Source: Coniochaeta sp. PMI_546
Taxonomy: Eukaryota; Ascomycota; Sordariomycetes; Coniochaetales; Coniochaetaceae
Reading direction: 5' to 3'
Assembly (NCBI GenBank): GCA_021432605.1
Contig: MU271156.1
Coordinates: 1-64,000, forward strand
DNA: 64,000 nt
The notes under the pieces are model-generated. The model had not been told where the DNA came from and did not search any database. It worked only from the letters and a program-made list of their open reading frames with translations. Both the position numbers and the translations under genes were made by a program. Below are positions 12,914-22,736 of the stretch, piece after piece. Positions within the stretch are counted from its first letter, which is position 1; the number at the start of each line of letters is the position of its first letter.

Positions 12914-13930
12914 ATGTCATCAAACCTTGAATCCCAAGCTGCTCACGAGGCAAGCTTCCTCGGTTTTCTTGGTCGCCAATTTCTGACACACCCCAAACCG
13001 ATCCCACCGTCTCTCAACCTTGCTGGCCAGACAGCTATGGTGACCGGAGCCAATGTCGGCCTCGGACTCGAATGCTTGCGAACATTCCTAGAGCTCGGTC
13101 TGTCGCATGCTATCCTGGCCGTGCGAAACCGGTCCAAAGGCGACGTGGCTGCGGCCGGTCTACGCCAGCAGTTTCCCAATGCCCAGATCGACGTCATGAT
13201 AGTCGACATGGCATCCTACGATTCTATCAGAGCCTTCATCGAAGAATGCAAAAAGTTAGATCGCCTCGACATCGCGATCCTCAATGCCGGCATGCAAGCG
13301 CCGAAGTTCGCGCTGAACGCTGACACCGGCCACGAGACCACCCTCCAGATCAACTACATCTCGACGATGTACCTAGCCGCTCTCCTGGTGCCTATACCGA
13401 AGACAAAGAAGCGCCCGGGTCATTCTGCCAGGCTATCTCTCGTGGGATCAGATTCAGCGTTCTGGGCGAAATTGGATACCACGGGCCCGATTTTCGCCCA
13501 GTTCGACAGCGCAAAGAACTTCAGCTCCTTTAAAACATACACTTGGTCCAAGCTACTTCTCATCGCGGGCATGATCAAGCTAGCTGAGCTGGTTAATTCA
13601 GACGATGTCATCGTAAACGTCGTCAACCCCGGCGCGTGTGTTGGAACAGCTTTCGGCCAAAACGGAAACAAGGATTGGCTGACCAAATATGTCCTTCCCC
13701 TGATGGCTAAGATTATTGGCAGGACGGTCAAGACTGGGGCGCTGACATACGTCGATGGTGCCATTGTTCAAGGCAAGGAATCTCATGGTAGCTACTGCAG
13801 TGACTGGACCATCAAGCCATATCCGGGCGTCCTCTACACACGGGAAGGGGAAATACTGAAGGAAAGGCTTTGGGAAGAGACATCAGAGGAACTGCACCTC
13901 GAGTCCATTTTGAACGGGTCTAAATCATGA
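12914..13930 (+). CDS. Short-chain dehydrogenase/reductase (SDR)
   Basis: This is an uninterrupted 338-residue NAD(P)-dependent oxidoreductase of the SDR superfamily. The Rossmann cofactor motif TGANVGLG is at residues 44-51, the NAG motif at 124-126, and the catalytic YxxxK at Tyr209 and Lys213, with a serine-containing strand before it. The length and the N-terminal extension before the Rossmann fold fit fungal retinol-dehydrogenase-like SDRs. The frame is open a further 24 codons upstream, but the first ATG is at 12914, in the context ATCATGTC. The substrate cannot be told from sequence. Its position just after a Zn2Cys6 regulator on the same strand suggests a small inducible metabolic pair. 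It ends 360 bases from the tail of the methyltransferase gene. Confidence 0.9.
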   Translation: MSSNLESQAAHEASFLGFLGRQFLTHPKPIPPSLNLAGQTAMVTGANVGLGLECLRTFLELGLSHAILAVRNRSKGDVAAAGLRQQFPNAQIDVMIVDMASYDSIRAFIEECKKLDRLDIAILNAGMQAPKFALNADTGHETTLQINYISTMYLAALLVPIPKTKKRPGHSARLSLVGSDSAFWAKLDTTGPIFAQFDSAKNFSSFKTYTWSKLLLIAGMIKLAELVNSDDVIVNVVNPGACVGTAFGQNGNKDWLTKYVLPLMAKIIGRTVKTGALTYVDGAIVQGKESHGSYCSDWTIKPYPGVLYTREGEILKERLWEETSEELHLESILNGSKS

Positions 13931-14290
13931 ACCTTGGTAGTAATCGAGATGGCGTTTCTTTCTTACCATGAACATATGTTGTCAAAACAAGCTGGAATGG
14001 GAAAAAGCTGGCTTGGAGTGCTAAGGCATAGTCTCAAGCCAAAAATTCCTGAAGCACGGAACAACGCAGCTTGAACAAATCAAAGGGTTGATGACGATCC
14101 AGGAAGCGCAGCTGCCATTCGCTATTGAGCTCACAATTGCAGTCAGACGGAATTGTATGTATTAGAATGTGTATCTACCTTTAAGTCATCAAATGCATTG
14201 TCTCCCAGTCCATGCAGGCTTTCCCCCCCAGCACTATATTCACCGATGCAAATGCTGTAAATCCATCCCAAAAACGGCACCCAAAGCCCA
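13931..14290. other. Convergent intergenic spacer
   Basis: Between two tail-to-tail genes; I see only 3' untranslated sequence. Confidence 0.6.
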
Positions 14291-17200
14291 TCAGTCATCC
14301 GTGAGGTCGATGACCATGTCTGTTGCCGAGTGCACCACTGCCACTCCAGAATTCGACTCTGTCATTGTCGACATAAGCGTAGCCTCTCCACTCAACGCGG
14401 ATGCGTCCAGGGCCACGCCCAGGCCGAACTGCTCGTGCTCGCCCACGATAGCTGCAGACGAGCTCACCATGGTCCATTCCGTGGCTGCCGCTGGTGGAGT
14501 GTCGTCTACAGCGACCCGAAGGTGAGCACGGCCATCATCCTCCCCCGAGACGAGCTCGGCTTGGACTCTCCGGAGCTTAGATGCGAACATGTCAACAGCG
14601 AATGACTGAGAAAATGGCCTTTTTCGGGAAACAGCGGACGGCGGGACCTTAGCCTCCATGTCAGACATGCTCGTAGCAGGTGTATCTCTCATCCCAACTC
14701 CGCCCACCACGAGCGGGGAGACATCCTGGCTGTCGCCAATAAACGAGCTGTCGGTATCGTCGTCCCACTCCGCCCCAACCTCTTGCTCCTGACTATTCTC
14801 ATCTTCAGCATCAGCTACATGTGGTTCTGCCAGCTCAGCATCGACTTCCTCCTTCGTCACAGGAATCTGGTCATCATATAGGCTACCCAACCAAGCCTCT
14901 CGGAACTGCAGCCCAAGTGCAAGCGCCACAGGTCTTGCCACACTGTTCCCTACAAGCTCATACTGCGCAGACGGACTACCGATGAGCACCTCGTTGTCCG
15001 GAAACCCTTGGGCACGCCGCGCCTCGAGGATCGTAATCGGCCTATTCTCGTGCCAGTGTAAGAACCTTCCTGTTCTAGCGTCCGTTGGCGTAACGCTTGT
15101 AGTAATGGTGTGAAAGACGCCAGTAGGCTTGATTCGGCCCCAGCCACGCGAATGTGGTCCTACTCGCGACCCTATAGGTGGGAACAATTGACGCTCGGCT
15201 AGAGTCATAGTACCATCCCCCCCATTCCACGCCTTAATGAAATTCATACCGTAGGGCTGAATAGGGATGTGGGTGTACTGGAGGCGTGACTTTGTCGTGA
15301 CACCCATACTGGTCCGGTGGTCGGGATAGCCGATGCAGTAGTCCGGCTTCGCGTCATAGATTTCCGGAATGTCAGAGGTTGCCTCGACTGCACTTACAAA
15401 TTTGAATGGTGTTGGCTCGAACAAGCGGCTGACGTAGCTTTCTCCATTCGTCATGATGCCCAGGCCTCGGCTCATCACCCCTTCGAAATGGGAGTGTGAC
15501 GGTCGTGGCGAGTCAGGTAGACGGTGGCCTGGTGCGGCAAAGTAGAGGAACACTCGGCTTCGAGACTGCGGAGCTCCGAAGGTCCATGCGTCGCCTAGGG
15601 TGAGCTGAGTCTGGTATCCCATGCCCACGATAGCACATATGAGTTGGGAAAAGGCATCCTCCTCACGATGCCGGCCGCTCTGGACGATAGTGGGAACATT
15701 CTCCAGTATGCCATACTTGGGCCGGTAAAAGTCTACAAAGGACGCGAAGGATGCGACAAGTGAGCGGTTTTTCTTTTGACGGTCATGTGTTTTGTTGGCA
15801 GTGATCTGCGAGAATCCTTGGCAGGGGCTTCCTCCGGAGATGAAATCCACATCGCCACGGCGTGGCACACCGGCGGACTGGTCTCCCTTGATAGCACGAC
15901 GGAGCAGGTCATCCACAGAGCCTAGAAAAGGCTTGGTATGGTGCGAAGAATTGACCATATAGGTGTGAATGGCCTCTGTCCAGATGTCGTTGGTCCAGCA
16001 CATGTCGATGACGCCGCCTTCTTCCAGTCCCCGACCAAAGTTGCCGCTGCCGCAGAACAGGTCGAGTCCTTTGAGTTTCTCCACGCGTCGTTTCGGATCG
16101 AAACCTTGTCGCATGGTGCCAGGTCGATTATGATCAGATATGGGGACACAAGTCCCGTTTTCCAGCTTCTGAGTAATGAAAAAGACATTTGCAGTACCGT
16201 TCCGGTCATAAGGGCAAAGTAATGGCTCGTTCTCCTCAAAGAACCGGACCACACATCTGCCTAGGATTCGCTGAAACTTCGTGACGACTGTTTGGTCAGT
16301 GTAAACAAGTTCGTTGGGCCGAAATGTAGTATCAGGCGGATATGCTTCAAGCTCATTCCTCCGTACTAGGCGCCGCAGGCGAACAAACCTATGACTGCCC
16401 TGCTCAAACACCTTGACAACCTCGTATGCATCGGCCCGGCCCTTTTCAGCTGAAATGGCAGCGAGAACAGTATCTCCTGGCCTGTAATCAATCCGCTGCG
16501 ACTTGTTGTGGTCACAGATCATATGCTTCTGCTCAAGCGTAACCCATCGCCTTTGTTCGACCTGGTATGTTTGGCGCACAAAGAACTCGGCAGTACTGGT
16601 CTCCGGACAGCCAAACCAGTCGACATTATGGACAGCTATGACCTCATGTTCGGCCACTCTTGCAACCCGGCCTTCCTCGCACGTGCAATGGTCGGACAGG
16701 AAGAGCTCCTTGCTCCAAGGATACACCATTTTGCAACATGGGGTATCCACCGGGCGATAAAGCCATATCACGTCAAATGCCCGCCTTCCGGTCCTTGGAG
16801 ACACATGGACTCGCTGAACCCGTCCAAACCATCTATGCTCGTCAGTTGCGCCTTTGGCCACCTCGTTCTTCCATTTGGTACCCGTATCAGCGCCGTCGGG
16901 GGGAGTAGAAATTGTATCGCCTATCTTGATGCTGGCGATCGTTCTTTTGCGGGTCGCGGTGAGCGATGTCTTGGTGTACCGAGTTGGTTTTTCGGCACCC
17001 CTAGTGTCAGAAGCCACGAGGCCTTCCACAATAGCCACCTCCGCTTTCTCGAGCTCCTCGGCCGTCCTGAAATCCGGCTCGTTTTCCCTTGCAATGTCAC
17101 TGTTCTGTGGCTGCAAAATTTCAAGGAGTGTTCCAAACTCCGAATGTCCGAAGCACTTGAAAATGTACGGAGTTACAATGGTAGACGGCTGATCCGGATT

Positions 17201-18280
17201 TCGCTTGTCGCCCAAAAGTGACTCGAATGGTCGATATTGAGTCAGGTGTTTTATCTCTTTGAAGACCTGCAAAGAGCTTACTAGCCGGTGCTGAAGAACA
17301 CCGTATACCTCCTTCCAGATGAAAGCCACGTTGGCCGTAACAGCACTTCGAAAATCGTCGCTTCCATGAGCTTGGTGCCATTGTCGAAAGGCGGGGGACT
17401 TCTTGTGCGTTTTTTTGAGCCAGGTCAAAAATCTCTGCTGGAAATCTCGGAGTATGACTACCTGGTTTCTCCTAGTCATGTAATCGCAGAAGTCGACCAC
17501 ATGTTTAGCAAGATCTGCTATCCAGATAAATGGAGTGTGAAAGCGCTCATATTCTGTCGCAGGATTCTTTAGCTTATAGTAGATTTCCTTTCTACCATTT
17601 GTTTTAGATCGAATCCAGATCTGGTCACCGACCGAGGCGTGAGACGTTCCATAGTTGCCGATGGGCAGCTCGCTAAACGCAACGCGCTCCACGTAAAATT
17701 TGAGGTCTCCGCTGCCGAGCACGCCGTTAAAGAAGAACTCGTCCGGGCCCCTGGTGGAGAGATGGTGTAGAGGTCTCAGTTCGCATGGATAGCGGGTCGA
17801 CTCTGCGTACACTGAGAACTTGTCAAGTTCGAATTCGATGAAGTCTCCTTTGGAGGTCGGACCTGCTTGGGAGTTCAAATTTTCCAGGAGCAAGGCGAGA
17901 GCCGTATGCTGATTTGCTCGAGGAGCGGGTGGGGTCCATCCATCATAAAGACCCCTTGGTCTGACCATGGTTGACCTAGGGATGCGAACCTCTAGATTCT
18001 GTTGTGGTCGCTGAGCTGCGGCGAAAGCGGAAGCGTTACACGTTAGAGGACCTGTGTTCGATCGGGAAACGGAGCTGGAGCGAGATTTTGAGCGAGATGA
18101 TGCCGGTGTGGACTGCTGAGGTGTTGTTGTCGACAGTTCTCGACCGCGTATTGGAAAGTCCAGCAGGTCTACCTCATCTTCACAAGCGTCTTCCGCGGGC
18201 TTAAGCTGATGCTCCGAAAGAAATGGCTGGGAAGGGATGTCCTCAAGAGGATCCCCAAAGTCAGAGAACCATGGTGGCAT
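14291..18280 (-). CDS. dim-2: DNA (cytosine-5) methyltransferase, DIM-2 type
   Basis: This protein methylates cytosine in DNA; in Neurospora the DIM-2 class is responsible for methylation of RIP-mutated repeats. It is one exon of 1329 residues, close to the length of N. crassa DIM-2. Catalytic motifs, in order, are DLFCGSGNFG at 740-749 (AdoMet binding), GGSPCQGFS with catalytic Cys820, ENV at 860-862, QSRSRVF near 905, ARRAQGFP, and a C-terminal motif X (ELVGNSVARP). Two BAH-like regions precede them at about 450-560 and 598-700. The N-terminal 100 residues are Ser-rich and disordered. They include LEVRI at 96-100, which loosely resembles the PxVxL-type motifs used to bind HP1. The last seven residues, VIDLTDD, look like a SUMO-interacting motif. 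The RIP enzyme RID is the main alternative, but it is shorter and lacks BAH regions. The start ATG is at 18280. Confidence 0.9.
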   Translation of the reverse strand: MPPWFSDFGDPLEDIPSQPFLSEHQLKPAEDACEDEVDLLDFPIRGRELSTTTPQQSTPASSRSKSRSSSVSRSNTGPLTCNASAFAAAQRPQQNLEVRIPRSTMVRPRGLYDGWTPPAPRANQHTALALLLENLNSQAGPTSKGDFIEFELDKFSVYAESTRYPCELRPLHHLSTRGPDEFFFNGVLGSGDLKFYVERVAFSELPIGNYGTSHASVGDQIWIRSKTNGRKEIYYKLKNPATEYERFHTPFIWIADLAKHVVDFCDYMTRRNQVVILRDFQQRFLTWLKKTHKKSPAFRQWHQAHGSDDFRSAVTANVAFIWKEVYGVLQHRLVSSLQVFKEIKHLTQYRPFESLLGDKRNPDQPSTIVTPYIFKCFGHSEFGTLLEILQPQNSDIARENEPDFRTAEELEKAEVAIVEGLVASDTRGAEKPTRYTKTSLTATRKRTIASIKIGDTISTPPDGADTGTKWKNEVAKGATDEHRWFGRVQRVHVSPRTGRRAFDVIWLYRPVDTPCCKMVYPWSKELFLSDHCTCEEGRVARVAEHEVIAVHNVDWFGCPETSTAEFFVRQTYQVEQRRWVTLEQKHMICDHNKSQRIDYRPGDTVLAAISAEKGRADAYEVVKVFEQGSHRFVRLRRLVRRNELEAYPPDTTFRPNELVYTDQTVVTKFQRILGRCVVRFFEENEPLLCPYDRNGTANVFFITQKLENGTCVPISDHNRPGTMRQGFDPKRRVEKLKGLDLFCGSGNFGRGLEEGGVIDMCWTNDIWTEAIHTYMVNSSHHTKPFLGSVDDLLRRAIKGDQSAGVPRRGDVDFISGGSPCQGFSQITANKTHDRQKKNRSLVASFASFVDFYRPKYGILENVPTIVQSGRHREEDAFSQLICAIVGMGYQTQLTLGDAWTFGAPQSRSRVFLYFAAPGHRLPDSPRPSHSHFEGVMSRGLGIMTNGESYVSRLFEPTPFKFVSAVEATSDIPEIYDAKPDYCIGYPDHRTSMGVTTKSRLQYTHIPIQPYGMNFIKAWNGGDGTMTLAERQLFPPIGSRVGPHSRGWGRIKPTGVFHTITTSVTPTDARTGRFLHWHENRPITILEARRAQGFPDNEVLIGSPSAQYELVGNSVARPVALALGLQFREAWLGSLYDDQIPVTKEEVDAELAEPHVADAEDENSQEQEVGAEWDDDTDSSFIGDSQDVSPLVVGGVGMRDTPATSMSDMEAKVPPSAVSRKRPFSQSFAVDMFASKLRRVQAELVSGEDDGRAHLRVAVDDTPPAAATEWTMVSSSAAIVGEHEQFGLGVALDASALSGEATLMSTMTESNSGVAVVHSATDMVIDLTDD

Positions 18281-20462
18281 CTTGAAATCCCTTGCCTGGC
18301 ATGAGCGAGGGTTACCAGCTCGTTCTCAGACCGTCGGCGACGACCAGTTACTGAAGGACGGTCATAGCTAAGAGATATCTTGGAGTGGTCAGTAAGAGAC
18401 AGGAGGTTGGGCAAGATCAGATGCAACAACTGACTGTAATAATCTACCAAATGGTGCGGACTGAATCACGACAACCTCAACTGTCCTTACTATACAGTCG
18501 AACGTCTGAAAAAGTGCCTAGTATTTGGTAAGAATAACTTGAGGCGAGGTCAATAGGACCAGGAGCGAAACACATCGTCAGTACCTAGTATATACAAACA
18601 ATAACAGCGATATGCACAGCCAAGGAATGGGCTATCGTACAGCGCAGAGGCGAAGTAAACCTGTTTGCAGGCAAGGTGCAGGCAAGGTAAACGAACCGTT
18701 AATTGAAGTCGCGTGCAAAAAGTTCACGAGAACGCGAGCTTATTAAGGGGGAGGAATATTGAGCTGGCCAATGATAGAAGGGGAGCTATTCCAATCTGGG
18801 TGCTGTGGTCTACCTACTGTAGGCTAGTCTAGTCAAGGCCTACATTGCTGCCAAGCTCGCACTTGGAATTGGAAATGGAAATATATCGACAACACCTTTA
18901 CGTCGGGCCTAAGGTACCTTAGTCTAATAAGTGTAACTTGAGATCAAATTTTCAGATGTTGAAATTCCAAAAACAGATGGATTCACCCAGGCGTTGATTC
19001 TTTCTTGACGGACAAGCGTTGCTACATCTCTGGTGTGCTCAGTTCTGTCTGACTTCCACGAATTCAACTGCTGACTGTCCCCAAACTGAAAAGCACAACC
19101 ATCAACCCCGCGTCTTCAACTCACTCAGATGCTCTGTGATCCGTCCCGAGGCAGAAACGTGATGTTTCTACTCTCCTATTTCAAGCTAGGACGCTTTATG
19201 CGAGCCTCTTCTCCAGGGCTTCCAATGTGCTGGCCGGAGATCCTTTTGAGCAGGTCGCTCACGCCCGCGGTTAGCCGCGTCTCTACACTCTTGATCATCA
19301 AATCCGTGTCCCTCATGGCACGTTTACACAGATCATTCTTCTCGATCAGGTATATTTGTATTCTACTTGAGACTACCAAACAATGAATGAGTCTGCATCA
19401 ATAGTCCCATGGATGGTGCATGGCAAAACTGATGCGTGTTCTCGTCATGGCTGCTGAAAATACCTGTGTGCACAACGAAGCCAATAACCACATGGCGAGT
19501 GATTTTAAGAATATGGGGTGGTGGGAAAAACGACGCCGGAACTGCATATGAGGCCATGTAATCCTAGTTCGCGTTCACTACAAGATAGAGTCTCAAATGC
19601 CTCGGCCCAGATAATAAGCACGAAGCGGTATAACGGTGACAGTGTGGCGTTTGAATGCAGTCAGCAACAAGGTGAGAAGCTAGGCCGTTTTCACTGACAA
19701 TCTTAAGCGTTGGCTTGTCAAAATGTGTCTGAACTCATGTCGCAACGACCGTCGTTTCTACATAAGTGTAGACTAATAGTTCCGTCATCACTTAACCACG
19801 AATCAACGACATGAGAATCACAAACCGGGGTAGCTAAGTTAAGCTTCTACATGTTCTACTAGCTGCTCGGCACGGTCCTAATGCTTGTCTAATCCTCTTA
19901 TTCCCCCTCCCCAGCTCTCGACTTCGTCCCACGAGTGTTTTGGACGATGGTCCTCCTAATTATCCTAACACAGCTCACCCATGTGGTGATGACCTTGCGT
20001 CAAAGCTTGGCATCACAATGAGAGCATTACATATGGTTTAGTCAACCCAAATCTTCGCCAGATGTGCGTAACTACTGTGACTCAGCCCCACAGGTAATCA
20101 CTTGCTCCCCCAGCTCATGGTCAGAGAAACCCTGGCGAACACTTTTTGGCGCCTGTGAAGCATCGGTACCCATAGCACCGCTAGGGGCACAGCAAGGATC
20201 TCGAGTAAGGTGAGATACCAGTAATGTAGCCTTGGGTTGACTGCCATGAAAGTCTTTTCGAATATTGATGTCCATGGTCAAGTATTCCGGACTCCATGCC
20301 ACACTGGTCACAGATCTCGCGCAACGCTAAGCCTGTCCTATGCCTGATGAAATCGAGACTTTCCAAATCGTCTCGTCGGGCTCGTCGGATAAGGACAACC
20401 ACGAATATCGGGGGCAGGCTTCGTGTCAGAGCCTTGATTCAGCGGCAACTGCCCCTGGTGCT
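18281..20462. other. Long intergenic region between two minus-strand genes
   Basis: This holds the methyltransferase promoter on the left and the 3' side of the glycosyltransferase gene on the right. AAGGTACCTT at 18911-18920 is one copy of a palindrome seen elsewhere in intergenic DNA here. A minus-strand frame at 19176-19379 has somewhat coding-like codon use and a charged helical composition, but I can find no start exon or family for it; it may be a relic exon. Nothing else is supportable. Confidence 0.5.
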
Positions 20463-22079
20463 TCAGCAATCAGGCGCACACTGCGGAAACTGATACCTCT
20501 TGTTCATCTGATTCCGCACTGCGGCATCCACAATCCCCAAGAACTGGTCGTCAGTCATGTATGTCCACTCAGCCGTCTGCCACCCGACGGGATCTTTAGG
20601 CGGAATCCATCCCTCCGGCAGAGGGACGCCGTTGACCGTGTTGTTCCACTCCTCCGGCCACATGCAATTCATGCCAAAGTGTGCCAGCCCTCGCATCCGC
20701 GCCAGAGATCGAAAGCCTCTCATTGGAAATACGGGCGGCAGGATTTCGACGACTGCTGCCTCCGGCGGGAGAAAGATGGTGTGCGTCATCGCTGCGCCGT
20801 GGTGACCCACGAAGACGTCGGTTTCCTGCACGAGGCGGAGCTGCTCTTGTAGTGAGATGGCGGCGAAGTCGACAACCGTAATGTTGGATTTCGGGTACCG
20901 GGATCTGAGGGTTTCGACCCAGCGGTCCAAGCTAATGAACTTGCGCGTCTTTGCTCGCTCGACAATGGTTATGGTTGGATTGGCATGAACTTCAGTTGCA
21001 GGGCGCGGTGTGACCTCCAGGAAGTTAAAGACGCGACGGACCCAGGCGCTCAGCAGAGTTTGCGTGCGGCACGTCTCGTGGTAGACGTCTTCAAGGAGAG
21101 CGGTCCAGAATGGGCTGCTTGAGCCGGCGAGAGGGATGATGACGTTACCGAAGCAGGTGTCGGGCTCGAGCGAGCTCATCCGGATAGGCGTGTTGCCTGT
21201 TGCTACCGTCCAGAGGTGGTCGAACGGCTCCTGGCGGTCATCCTCAAAGACTACGGTTACCGCAGCCGCCTCCTCTGCTGTCAGCCACGGGCGGCCTGTC
21301 TCAGGATTGACGGACATTCGGAGCGCATCGATCGTGTGGCGCGCCTGCCAGATTTCTGTTATCTTGTGCCAGATGTTCGTGTTGTGCTCTCGACGCGCAA
21401 TCAGAATCCATTGACTGTTAGCGTTGTCTTTTGTGCAGCCGGCTGCATCACCGCGGTTTCCGAAGTGCCAGGACCGGAAGGTCGGCCCAATCCCGGTGTC
21501 GAACCAATATGTTGGCATATCTTGGAGTTCAGGAAAGCCTCTCAACTCCTCTGCGGCCGCCTCCGAGGTCTGCGCCTCACGTGTAATGTTTCTGGCATCG
21601 CATTGCAGTGCAAATCGCACACCCTGTTTGCCGTCAACAGGCAGTATGTTTGGAGTACCAAAGTGGACGCCTTGGGCAACACATAAGGTATCATTTTGCC
21701 AGTCGCTATGCCATGGAGCTGGGTGCCGTGGAGCCGTGAAACACTGCAGGCTTCCTAATGACTCGGGTTTACAGTAAGGCTGTTGGTGTGACGCGATATA
21801 CTCTAGGTATGGAGTTCCAAATAGCTGCTCGCAGAGTTTCTGGTCTTTGCTCTCGAACAGATATTCGGATGGGACGTCCAATATGGATGGCAGGACTGAG
21901 GCCGGCGTCGGTGAAGTTGAAGTTTCGCATGTTGTGTTCGATAGTGGGGGGCTTGTTGCCCCGGGCCGTGCTATACTGTCCCAAAAGCCGTCTTCATGTC
22001 TCCAGAACAGATACCACGACGTCAAACACAAGGCCAAGCCAAAGGCGGCAGCCCAGGTAAACAAGGGCCGCCTAAACAT
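20463..22079 (-). CDS. GT61-family glycosyltransferase, type II membrane protein
   Basis: This is a single-exon protein of 538 residues, beginning MFRRPLFTW at 22079. A hydrophobic signal-anchor at about residues 6-26 is followed by a Ser/Thr/Pro stem and a lumenal catalytic region, the usual layout of a Golgi glycosyltransferase. The C-terminal third contains VGHHGAAMTHTIFLPPEAAV, matching the conserved region of family GT61 (DUF563), which includes plant xylosyltransferases and animal EOGT. Several Cys and N-x-S/T sites fit a secretory-pathway protein. The sugar and acceptor cannot be inferred; fungal members are mostly uncharacterised. The frame extends 14 codons further upstream, but without an ATG. 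The gene is divergent from the pepsin-fold gene, sharing a 657-base spacer. Confidence 0.85.
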   Translation of the reverse strand: MFRRPLFTWAAAFGLALCLTSWYLFWRHEDGFWDSIARPGATSPPLSNTTCETSTSPTPASVLPSILDVPSEYLFESKDQKLCEQLFGTPYLEYIASHQQPYCKPESLGSLQCFTAPRHPAPWHSDWQNDTLCVAQGVHFGTPNILPVDGKQGVRFALQCDARNITREAQTSEAAAEELRGFPELQDMPTYWFDTGIGPTFRSWHFGNRGDAAGCTKDNANSQWILIARREHNTNIWHKITEIWQARHTIDALRMSVNPETGRPWLTAEEAAAVTVVFEDDRQEPFDHLWTVATGNTPIRMSSLEPDTCFGNVIIPLAGSSSPFWTALLEDVYHETCRTQTLLSAWVRRVFNFLEVTPRPATEVHANPTITIVERAKTRKFISLDRWVETLRSRYPKSNITVVDFAAISLQEQLRLVQETDVFVGHHGAAMTHTIFLPPEAAVVEILPPVFPMRGFRSLARMRGLAHFGMNCMWPEEWNNTVNGVPLPEGWIPPKDPVGWQTAEWTYMTDDQFLGIVDAAVRNQMNKRYQFPQCAPDC

Positions 22080-22736
22080 GTTGGAGAGGGGCGGCTTGGT
22101 GCAAATTTGAAAGAAAGTCAAAAAGTCAAGAGTCGAGAGATTTAAGCAGCAACACGGAGAATCTCTATCCCTTAGGGATGGATAAGCGCCCTGAACCGCT
22201 GTTTGGCGATGATGGTTTCGGTGTGGCGTGTTGTGATTGGGGCTTTTTCGGGCACAATGTTACACTGAAGCGCCCGGCCAGGTCGACCCGTTCCGCAACA
22301 TTTGTTGACTTCTGAGTTCAGAACTCAGGTCCAGGAACACGGCTAACCATATGAATTCCTTGCGCCACGGTGCACCACGACGTTGTCTGTTGCCCACCTT
22401 CTTATTCAAGACGCTCTCGTGCAGGTCTGGTACTCATTCGGCTAAGATTGTCCAATCGACGGTCAGGTAGAAGTTTAGAACCAACAGTCACTGTACTCAT
22501 TGGCTTGTTGGAACCAACAGCTTGGTTGCAATGCGAAGCTAGTGTTTCGCCACGCCGCGGAAGGCTCTCTTCCCATCTTTCATCTCTTACAGACAGTCTA
22601 CGATGCTACGCTATTTCCCGCTGACCATATGAGCAGCTGCTGGTAAGATGTTTGCCCTTTTCTGTTGTTCTTGGTCGGTCTCTTCCATGTCGTCCATGTC
22701 TCACATTTTTGTTCGTTGTTTGCGTTCGTGTTCTCG
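22080..22736. other. Divergent promoter region, GT61 gene and pepsin-fold gene
   Basis: This separates two genes that point away from each other. I see no gene and no clear TATA box on either side. Bases 22,640-22,736 are pyrimidine-rich, typical of a fungal 5' leader of the plus-strand gene. Confidence 0.55.

Noticed and set aside
14291-18280. Reading the methyltransferase as RID, the RIP-specific enzyme
   Set aside because: The length (1329), two BAH-like regions and the motif spacing fit DIM-2; RID-class proteins are shorter and lack BAH regions.
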